Positions 46,431-53,307 of a stretch of DNA of 64,000 nt are shown one piece after another (the stretch's first letter is position 1; each line of letters begins with the position of its first letter). The stretch is from NCBI RefSeq assembly GCF_900129635.1, contig NZ_FSRB01000002.1:2198727-2262726 (forward strand), given 5' to 3'. Origin of the DNA: Singulisphaera sp. GP187 (GTDB taxonomy: Bacteria > Planctomycetota > Planctomycetia > Isosphaerales > Isosphaeraceae). The position numbers and the translations under genes are program-made. The notes beneath the pieces were generated by a model. The model was given only the letters and a program-made list of their open reading frames with translations, was not told the origin of the DNA and did not search any database.

Positions 46431-47470
46431 GAACACGCCGGCGACGAATCGGAACGGGAACCGCCAGGGAAGGCGTGAAATCCGGCCATCATCCGCCTCA
46501 GGCTGACTGTCGGCGATCGAGGCGAGCTCACCTTCGATTCGCATGTCTTCCGGTCGCCCATCGTTCGGAGGTGGAAAAGCATTGCGGAAGTCGCGGCAAT
46601 GGGCGCACAAACGGGCGAGTCGACCGAGCCAATCGTCGCCCTCGCGGAGGGGATGGCCTCCGAGGTCCGGCGTCCTCGGTTAGCGGGCAAAGCGAGTGGA
46701 GGCCGAACGATACGGAGTGGGAGACGTCACGGAGGCCGGGTGAGGGGATCAGCACGGCCGCACCACCGCGATCGGTTCAGTCCCCGTTACCCACACGCAC
46801 ACCGTGGTCAATTTTTTGGGGACGACATCGACCCCATTGCAAGATATCAGAAATGGTGTTACACAATAAATGCCACATTCACAGATGAATGAGAAGAGTG
46901 GGTACGATCGCTCGACGCGTGGTCAGTCTCCCTACGCGGAATCGGGATGTTGGTCAACGATGCATGCTGCATTGGTGTTGCTGGGTTTGCCATATGTCCT
47001 CGACCGTCGGGTGAGCGGGCTCGGGCGGTGGATCAATCGCTTCGGGCAAGAAGTCATTGGGCTTGCGTGAGTTATGGGTCGACTGCGATCGTCGTCTGTC
47101 CACGGGTGTGGTCCTGCAACATGCGAGTGTGAGGAATACCTTGGGAATGGTCCTCGTCACGGACTGAGGGGGCAATTTTCGGGTTTTCTGTTGCAGGTAT
47201 GGAATTTGCTCTTGAATGGGTTCAGGTCGTCCGTCATTTGGTTCGCGGATCCAGGGGATTCGCGGCGGAGCGTATTCGAGCCTTTCGAGCAGGCTCACGA
47301 GGATGCTTGCATCAGAGTCAGCCCTTCTCGCTTCAAGGGAGGAGCTTGACGTCTGCTCCACGAAACCGATTGAGCTGGGAAAGATCGTGTCGGAAAAATG
47401 ACGATCGTTACCCTTCCACGTGGGAGGGTATCCACGCGAAACTTGGATAATCACTCGTAAGGAAATGTGC
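46431..47470. other. ~1-kb gap with no supported gene
   Basis: Short open frames on both strands overlap and lack family signatures; one on the minus strand (46230-46610) contains a Cys-x2-Cys pair but extends into the giant gene. An AT-rich spot near 46838-46870 may hold a promoter. No repeats or hairpins of note. Confidence 0.45.
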
Positions 47471-47839
47471 ATGGATCGTATTCAAGTCCGATTAGCCGAC
47501 GGTGAGACTTGGGATCCGACTGTAGGCGATCCAGCCCGGCAGGATCCTGAGTTCGACGCGCTCCTTGCCGCCGCGATCGATGTCGAGGATCATTCGGAGG
47601 CGTTGAGGGCTGAGCTAGCGTTAACAATCTATTTGTTGCGTCGGAACTATGACCTGAGTCCCGATGAACTCGCGTTGCTGCTGACGTTCACGCCGGACGA
47701 TCCGGCGTTGGCGACCCTGCAGAGTGCGATTCACGATCTCGTGGTTGAGAGAATTCAGGGCAATCGGGGAGCGGTAGGGGTGCCGGCAACCGAGAACCAG
47801 CTTCCTGGCCGGTCCAACGTCATTCCGGGGACGCGGTGA
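47471..47839 (+). CDS. Small hypothetical protein
   Basis: 122 residues from the ATG at 47471, preceded by AAGGA with 7-base spacing; ATGs at 47465 and earlier fit less well. The protein is acidic and soluble: DRIQVRLADGETWDPTVGDP, then a helical part (HSEALRAELALTIYLLRRNY, LSPDELALLLTFTPDDPALA) and a Gly/Pro-rich tail. Codon use (GC-rich third positions) matches the other real genes of the window. No family recognised. It stands alone among repeat-rich non-coding DNA, which fits an accessory or recently acquired gene. Confidence 0.6.
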   Translation: MDRIQVRLADGETWDPTVGDPARQDPEFDALLAAAIDVEDHSEALRAELALTIYLLRRNYDLSPDELALLLTFTPDDPALATLQSAIHDLVVERIQGNRGAVGVPATENQLPGRSNVIPGTR

Positions 47840-48517
47840 AGCCACGCCGTCTGCGCAGAGAAAGGTGTTACCTGGATGATGTCCGCGCTCGATTGAGTCG
47901 CGATTTGCGCGAATGCTGAAATCTTGGCGCTGGGCAAGATCAGTTGGGGCTCGTATTTGTTGAGTGTGAGTGGGTGTCTGGGGTTCTGCCGTTTTCAGAG
48001 AGTTTGACGGGTTGTTTTTCCAAAAGCGTCAAGCCCGCCCTCGACGTTGGTTCTCGCCATGCGTCGCCCCTGCTCGGCGGATCAAGGCACAGGGCTGGGC
48101 GGTTCTGGTTCCCCGTGCGGCTTCCGGCGAGCCAAGGGATAACCTGATCGGGCCGATCCTCCCGTGAGCGATGCGTCTGTCGATCAAGGTCAGGACGAAG
48201 GTGGCTGGAGCGGTCCACTTGGGCTGGCAATCGCGAGTCTCGACCGCGATTCAACGGCAATGTCACCAGGAACTTCAACAGCCGTCTGTGATCGTGGGCC
48301 GCAGAGCGACAGCAAACTTCACGCTCGATCCCCCGGACGTGAGCCGTAGCCACGCCGATCTCCAAGGTCGTCGCAGGGCATCTCTTTTCAACGATTCGCA
48401 ATCGAGCTTAAGAACGACACGAGTCGCCACGTTATCGGGTCGTCCGCCCGGATCCATCCACCCGGTGCCGTGGCCCCAGTGTCAAAAGAACCAGCCCATG
48501 GCTAGGCCCAAAGCCAA

Positions 48518-48566
48518 GGGAGTTCACGCTCCCCGCTCGCCATTCAGAGGCGAGCGAAATCCCTTG
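48518..48566 (+). repeat. REP-like element, partial copy 3
   Basis: GGGAGttcaCGCTCCCC then GCTCGCCattcagaGGCGAGC, the same two-hairpin plan and orientation as copy 1 at 26603. It forms an imperfect inverted pair with copy 2 a few bases downstream. Confidence 0.65.
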
Positions 48567-48580
48567 TACCACGATCGGTA

Positions 48581-48661
48581 CCGTCCCTTGTTCGTTGGTA
48601 TTCGCTCGCCTTCCAAAGGCGAGCGGGGAGCTGATCGCTCCCTGTCTTCCGACGGACGAAG
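48581..48661 (-). repeat. REP-like dispersed palindromic element, copy 2
   Basis: Reverse complement of the element at 26603-26682 over ~80 bases. Its core GCTCGCCTTccaAAGGCGAGC is a near-perfect hairpin (GCTCGCCTT / AAGGCGAGC, 9 bp). Confidence 0.8.
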
Positions 48662-48675
48662 AGCCCTCAGCAACA

Positions 48676-48708
48676 TGGCGACAGTTTCAAAACCGGAAAC
48701 TGTAGCCA
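48676..48708. repeat. 33-base palindrome with a nearby degenerate copy
   Basis: TGGCGACAGTTTC (48676-48688) pairs 12 of 13 with GAAACTGTAGCCA (48696-48708) around AAAACCG. A direct relative, AACGTGGCGACAGTCTCCAA then AACCG, lies at 48761-48785 but lacks the second arm. Possibly another REP family or an IS end. Confidence 0.6.
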
Positions 48709-49019
48709 GGGCGCCGGGTTAATGGATCCGGGCCACCCGAGGTTGGGCGGAACACACGGTAACGTGGCGACAGTCTCCAAAACCGTGATCGGCAGCTTGC
48801 ATCTCTCCTCATCTCTCACACCGCAACGCAACCACCGCCCCCCCCGCTTCGGTAAACCCGCGCCAGACGAACCGTCGACCCGCGTGGCGTGGGGCAGCGA
48901 TACGTCGAAAGCATCGCTCCACGCTGGTTTGGCAACCCATCCTCCTTGATGTCACGAGACGAGTCGATTGCCAGATCGAGAGAAGTGAATCACTTCGTGC
49001 TCGACGAGAAGGGGTAAAC

Positions 49020-50342
49020 ATGAAACGCAATTGTGCATGCAGCAATAAGCGTGTGCGTAGTTGCGATCTTCCCATCTTTCATTCGATCCGCCGCGTGAGT
49101 GGCGATCTGATGGTGCCGAAAATGATTGATGTAGAGTCCGCAATCAAGGCCAGATTTGATTTGCTGTCACCGCTACTCAATGAGCGGACCCGCCGTCTCA
49201 TCAGTGCGGCTGAGGCAGGGGTCTTGGGACGCGGCGGCATCACGATCGTCTCCCGGCTCACGGGAGTCTCGCGTCGTGCCATCGCCGCTGGGCTCGCAGA
49301 GCTACGGTCGCGCGACAATTCCGCACGGGGGCGGGTTCGTCGCCCTGGGGGAGGTCGACGACGGAGAATTGTCGATGACGACACGCTGGTCCGAGATCTT
49401 GAGCAATTGATTAACCCCGTATCCAAGGGCGACCTTACGTCTCCCTTGAGATGGACCTGCTCCAGTGTGCGAACCTTGGCCGCGGAACTGGTTCGGATCG
49501 GGCACGCGACGAGCCATCGGATGGTGGCGGAATTGCTTCACAGTTCTGGGTATAGCCTTCAATCAAAGCGACGGCGCGTGGAGGGAGGCGGCCCGAGTCA
49601 TCGTGACATTCAGTTCGGGTACATCAATCATAAGGTCAGCGAAGCGCTTCGCACCGGGCAACCCGTCATCACGGTCGAGTCGATGACGAAGGAAATTGTG
49701 GATCAACCGAAGTCCAAGGGAAAATCGGTGACTCCGGATGAAATCCACAGACCCGATCGCTTAGAAAATGTCAATGTCGGAGAAACCGGGCGATGTGAAT
49801 TTCATTTGGACGATGAGCACGCCGGAGCTCATGGGAAAGGCCGGAGCGGCGTGATGGTGGATCGCGATATGACCGAGTTTACCGTCGAGGTCATCCATCG
49901 CTGGTGGCAATCGATGGGGAGCAAGCTCTTTCTGAAGGCCCAGAGTTTGCTGGTCGTGGCCGACATTGGTGGCGGCGATGACTTGACAGCTCACCTCTGG
50001 CGATCGGGACTTCAAAAACTCGCGAATGAGACCCAACTGGCGATCTCGGTCTTCCACTTTCCACCGGCGACCACGCGGTGGAGTCACATCGAGCATCGAC
50101 TCGTCGCGACCATCAGCCCGTACTTGCGCGATAAACCGGCAGTCAGTCATGACGTCGTCATCAGCCTCGTCACAGCGGCCCCCGCGGTCAGCGAACCTGG
50201 GGCCACGCGCTCACTCGTTCAGGAAGGTTCGACGCGCGGTACCGAATTGACCTACCAGGAGATCGAGAATCTCCTGTTGACGGCGGAGGGGTTACACGGC
50301 GGCTGGAACTATACAATCGTTCCCAACACCGCAGCGCAATAA
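49020..50342 (+). CDS. ISAzo13-family transposase, altered catalytic site
   Basis: 440 residues; AGAAGGGG precedes the ATG at 49020. From residue 35 on it follows the ISAzo13/Rhodopirellula-type transposase: LLNERTRRLISAAEAGVLGR, GRVRRPGGGRRRR, SPLRWTCSSVRTLAAEL, ATSHRMVAELLHSSGYSLQS, VVADIGGGDD (Asp315), FHFPPATTRWSHIEHRL (Glu358) and the C-terminal GGWNYTIVPN. The first catalytic position, normally Asp in VISVDTKKKEL, is Glu220 here (VITVESMTKEI). Residues ~228-285 have diverged strongly from the family, but the frame has no stop. The first 34 residues, with three Cys (NCACSNKRVRSC), are an extension. Terminal inverted repeats were not found. It may be inactive, decaying or domesticated. 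Confidence 0.85.
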   Translation: MKRNCACSNKRVRSCDLPIFHSIRRVSGDLMVPKMIDVESAIKARFDLLSPLLNERTRRLISAAEAGVLGRGGITIVSRLTGVSRRAIAAGLAELRSRDNSARGRVRRPGGGRRRRIVDDDTLVRDLEQLINPVSKGDLTSPLRWTCSSVRTLAAELVRIGHATSHRMVAELLHSSGYSLQSKRRRVEGGGPSHRDIQFGYINHKVSEALRTGQPVITVESMTKEIVDQPKSKGKSVTPDEIHRPDRLENVNVGETGRCEFHLDDEHAGAHGKGRSGVMVDRDMTEFTVEVIHRWWQSMGSKLFLKAQSLLVVADIGGGDDLTAHLWRSGLQKLANETQLAISVFHFPPATTRWSHIEHRLVATISPYLRDKPAVSHDVVISLVTAAPAVSEPGATRSLVQEGSTRGTELTYQEIENLLLTAEGLHGGWNYTIVPNTAAQ

Positions 50343-50444
50343 GGCGGTTTGCCACGGGAATCGACGCGGGGTTCGCCCCAACCACGGGCGTTCCGAGCTC
50401 GTCCTCCAGCGTTTTACCGTCGATTGGTGCACGCTCTCGCCGGT

Positions 50445-50669
50445 TTCAGCCCCAACGGGGCGGGCTAAGGCAGCCCGGGCAATGCCCCATGTAATCGACA
50501 TGTTCGCATTCCATGGCCCTGCAAGGGCGGCTTAATCCGAGCGGCAGCCTTGCGACGTAGTTCGTGCCAATGCAACCCTTTAAGTCGCCGTTTCGGGGCC
50601 GCTGATCCTCGTGACCGAATCCCCAAGGCGTTGCCTGGGCTACCTTGGGCCGCCCCGTTGGGGCTGAAC
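50445..50669. repeat. Long inverted repeat, planctomycete-type palindromic element
   Basis: The left arm (50445-50489) reads TTTCAGCCCCAACGGGGCGG then GCTAAGGCAGCCCGGGCAAT; the right arm (50621-50669) is its reverse complement with few changes (CCCCAAGGCGTTGCCTGGGC, TACCTTGGGCCGCCCCGTTG). Each arm also contains small hairpins such as CCCCAACGGGG. The 130-base centre is unique. Confidence 0.75.
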
Positions 50670-50776
50670 CTGAACAGTCAAACCATAAACATGCTCACGA
50701 TATACGTCCAGTTCGCGATAATTCGATCGCCATCCTACGGTAATCCGCTGTAGATTATCAACGAATCCTTCTCAAC

Positions 50777-50831
50777 AAGCCCTGAAAGAGCGACCCACGG
50801 GATTGGGCCGCTCTTTCAGGGCTTCATTTTT
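50777..50831 (+). terminator. Rho-independent terminator
   Basis: AAGCCCTGAAAGAGCG (50777-50792) and CGCTCTTTCAGGGCTT (50809-50824) form a 16-bp perfect stem, followed by CATTTTTTT. It points rightwards although the nearest plus-strand gene (transposase) ended 435 bases earlier, so it may insulate the permease gene or stop transcription from the IS. Confidence 0.88.
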
Positions 50832-51182
50832 TTCGCTTCATGAACCCTGGACCAGCCAACAATCCACCGGATTTCCCTGGTCTCCTGTGAGTCAGGTGCT
50901 CTGAAGTGGTCAAACTCCTTGGAGATCGTCCGGGTTCTTTTCCGACTCGCGAAGTGTGAGCCCCTATTGGTGACGAGCCCTTTCCGTGTACGATCACGGG
51001 GCTCCGCGTCCTGATTCGTACGCACGACCCAGACGCAGACGCGAGGATTGGTCGGGTCGTGAGCCAACTTTGGCTCGGCCCGCCACTGGCCGGGGACGTT
51101 CGACTGGTGAAGGCCGTCGAATCCGGGGTACGTGGCAAGAAGCCGCCGTGCCAACGCTCTCCGAGGGGTAAAGGTTCAAGAT

Positions 51183-53159
51183 ATGGACGATTCCGTCGGT
51201 CCCCGGCCACGCCGCGAGCACCGCTCCGCTGGTCCCTTCTTGCGCTGGCTGCTTGAGGGGCACCTCAAAAAGCTGGAGGGGCCATGGCTAAAGAAGCCGA
51301 ATGAGCACGAGCATCCCTGGTGGCAGGTCATGTGCCTGACCGGGGTCGACTACTTCTCCACGCTGGGCTATCAGCCGGGGATTGCCGCACTGGCCGCAGG
51401 AGCGCTCTCGCCGATCGCCACGTTGATCCTAGTCCTGCTGACCCTGTTCGGGGCCCTGCCGATTTACGCTCGGGTTTCCCGTGAGAGCCCGCACGGCGAG
51501 GGCTCCATCGCCATGCTTGAACACCTGCTCTCGTGGTGGCAGGGCAAGCTGTTCATCTTGGCCCTGCTCGGGTTCGTGGCGACCGACTTCATTATTACGA
51601 TCACCCTGTCAGCGGCTGATGCCACCGCCCACCTCGTTGAGAACCCGTTTTTGCACGACTTTCTGCACGGGCATGAAGTGGCCGTTGCGCTTGGACTGAT
51701 CGCCGCGCTGGGGATCGTCTTTCTGAAGGGCTTCAAGGAAGCGATCGGGATTGCGGTGGCGCTTGTGGCCGTTTACCTGGTCTTGAATGCGGTCGTCATT
51801 GGCTACGGGCTCTACCGGGTCGTCCTTCATCCGAAAGTCATTGGCGATTGGAACCGGCGGCTCTTCGAGGCCCACGGCAACCCGATGGTCATGCTCGCGA
51901 TCTCCTTGATGGTCTTTCCCAAGCTGGCGCTGGGCCTCTCCGGTTTCGAGACCGGTGTGGCGCTCATGCCGCTGGTCAAAGGGGGGCCGAAGGATACTCC
52001 TGAGAGTCCCGAAGGTCGCATTCGCAATACGCGAAAGCTTCTGGTCGTCGCGGCCCTGATCATGAGCGCCTACCTGATCAGTAGTAGCTTGGTGACGACT
52101 CTGCTGATCCCGGCCGAGGAGTTTCGCCCGGCGAGCAACGGATACCCGGCCGGCAAGGCCAACGGTCGCGCCTTATCCTATCTGGCGCATGGCTTCCTGG
52201 GCGAGATGTTTGGGAGCATCTACGATCTTTCGACGATCCTCATCCTCTGGTTCGCAGGCGCGTCGGCCATGGCCGGATTGTTGAATATCGTCCCGCGCTA
52301 CCTGCCACGATTCGGCATGGCCCCGGAGTGGACCCGCGCGGCCCGTCCATTGGTCTTGATCTACACCGCGATCGCGTTCGCCGTCACCATCATCTTTCGG
52401 GCCAGCGTCGATGCGCAAGGAGGGGCATACGCCACCGGCGTCCTGGTCCTGATGACCTCGGCCTCGGTCGCCGTGACCCTCTCGGCCAAGCGTCGCGGTT
52501 CCAGGCGAGTGGCGGCAGGGTTCGGTGCCATTGCACTCGTGTTTGCCTACACGACCGTCGTCAACGTCCTTGAGCGACCGGATGGCGTAAAGATCGCTAG
52601 CTTCTTCATCACTGCGATCGTGGCGGTTTCATTCGTCTCGCGAATCTGGCGCACCCTGGAGTTGCGCGTCGAGGCGACCGAACTCGATGAGACAGCTCAA
52701 GCCTTCATCGACGACTTGGGTTCGGGCGGGATCCACATCATCGCGAACCAACCCGATGAACGCGACGTCCGGGAATACCAAGAGAAGGAGCGGGAGGCAC
52801 GCGAGGATTTCCAGATCCCCCCCGACCATCCACTGTTGTTCTTCGAGGTCTACGTCCGAGACCCTTCCGACTTTTCCGAAGTGCTTCACGTGAGTGGGTC
52901 GGATGTGGGCGGTTATCGCGTGCTACGAGCGGAGGCCACGGCCGTCCCCAACGCGATCGCCGCGTTCTTGCTCCACCTGCGCGATATCACAGGACGGCGG
53001 CCGAATGCCTACTTCAACTGGGGCGAGGGAGATCCGCTTCTCTACCTGCTCAAGTATCTCCTGTCAGGTCAGGGGGATATCGCCCCAGTGACGCACGAGG
53101 TCCTGCGCCGGGCTGAGCCCGACCCGGCGCGGCGCCCCAAGATCCACGTCGGGGTCTGA
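51183..53159 (+). CDS. APC-superfamily permease with cytosolic C-terminal domain
   Basis: 658 residues from the ATG at 51183 (AAGG 8 bases upstream). After a polar ~45-residue N-terminus come ~11-12 hydrophobic helices; the first contains VMCLTGVDYFSTLGYQPGIA, the APC helix 1 signature of the broken-helix substrate site. GHPMVMLAISLMVFPKLALG-like helix 6 and GGAYATGVLVLMTSASVAV follow. The last ~170 residues are soluble (HIIANQPDERDVREYQEKER, HPLLFFEVYVRDPSDFSEVL) and recur in this permease subgroup, which is often annotated as amino acid transporter and has similarity to KUP-type potassium uptake proteins. Substrate open. It is monocistronic, converging on the dehydrogenase gene. Confidence 0.83.
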   Translation: MDDSVGPRPRREHRSAGPFLRWLLEGHLKKLEGPWLKKPNEHEHPWWQVMCLTGVDYFSTLGYQPGIAALAAGALSPIATLILVLLTLFGALPIYARVSRESPHGEGSIAMLEHLLSWWQGKLFILALLGFVATDFIITITLSAADATAHLVENPFLHDFLHGHEVAVALGLIAALGIVFLKGFKEAIGIAVALVAVYLVLNAVVIGYGLYRVVLHPKVIGDWNRRLFEAHGNPMVMLAISLMVFPKLALGLSGFETGVALMPLVKGGPKDTPESPEGRIRNTRKLLVVAALIMSAYLISSSLVTTLLIPAEEFRPASNGYPAGKANGRALSYLAHGFLGEMFGSIYDLSTILILWFAGASAMAGLLNIVPRYLPRFGMAPEWTRAARPLVLIYTAIAFAVTIIFRASVDAQGGAYATGVLVLMTSASVAVTLSAKRRGSRRVAAGFGAIALVFAYTTVVNVLERPDGVKIASFFITAIVAVSFVSRIWRTLELRVEATELDETAQAFIDDLGSGGIHIIANQPDERDVREYQEKEREAREDFQIPPDHPLLFFEVYVRDPSDFSEVLHVSGSDVGGYRVLRAEATAVPNAIAAFLLHLRDITGRRPNAYFNWGEGDPLLYLLKYLLSGQGDIAPVTHEVLRRAEPDPARRPKIHVGV

Positions 53160-53188
53160 TCCGCCCGCAAGTTGTTGAATTCATCCCC

Positions 53189-53227
53189 TTCCACGGGGCC
53201 AGTTCTCAAGGAATGGGGCCCGTGGAA
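53189..53227. terminator. Hairpin between convergent genes
   Basis: TTCCACGGGGCC (53189-53200) pairs with GGGCCCGTGGAA (53216-53227) with one bulged base. Placed between the permease stop (53159) and the dehydrogenase stop (53308, minus strand). No T-tract. Confidence 0.5.
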
Positions 53228-53307
53228 AGTGGAGGCTCTGATCGGGAAGGGTGGAATCCCGCGGCTCGTTGGCATTGGCGACTTCGCAGGGACCGCGCGC
53301 CACTCAC

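Larger units (their letters stand above)
47840..49019. other. Repeat-rich 1.2-kb region upstream of the transposase
   Basis: No supported gene; an open frame at 48171-48722 runs across the REP-like elements and is not credible. The region holds an inverted pair of REP-like units (48518-48566 and 48581-48661), the 33-base palindrome at 48676-48708 and its degenerate relative at 48761-48785. Confidence 0.55.
50343..51182. other. 840-base gap with an inverted repeat, a terminator and a doubtful minus-strand frame
   Basis: Holds the inverted repeat 50445-50669 and the terminator 50777-50831. A minus-strand frame (50816-51154, TTG start, 112 codons, LATYPGFDGLHQSNVPGQWR) has GC-rich third positions in its first half, so it could be a gene remnant, but it matches no family known to me and overlaps the ribosome site of the permease gene. 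Confidence 0.5.

Noticed and set aside
48171..48722. 183-codon plus-strand frame
   Set aside because: It runs through the REP-like inverted pair, which argues against a conserved protein.
50816..51154. 112-codon minus-strand frame with a TTG start
   Set aside because: Third-position GC is suggestive in its first half, but it has no family match, a poor start, and overlaps the permease's ribosome site.
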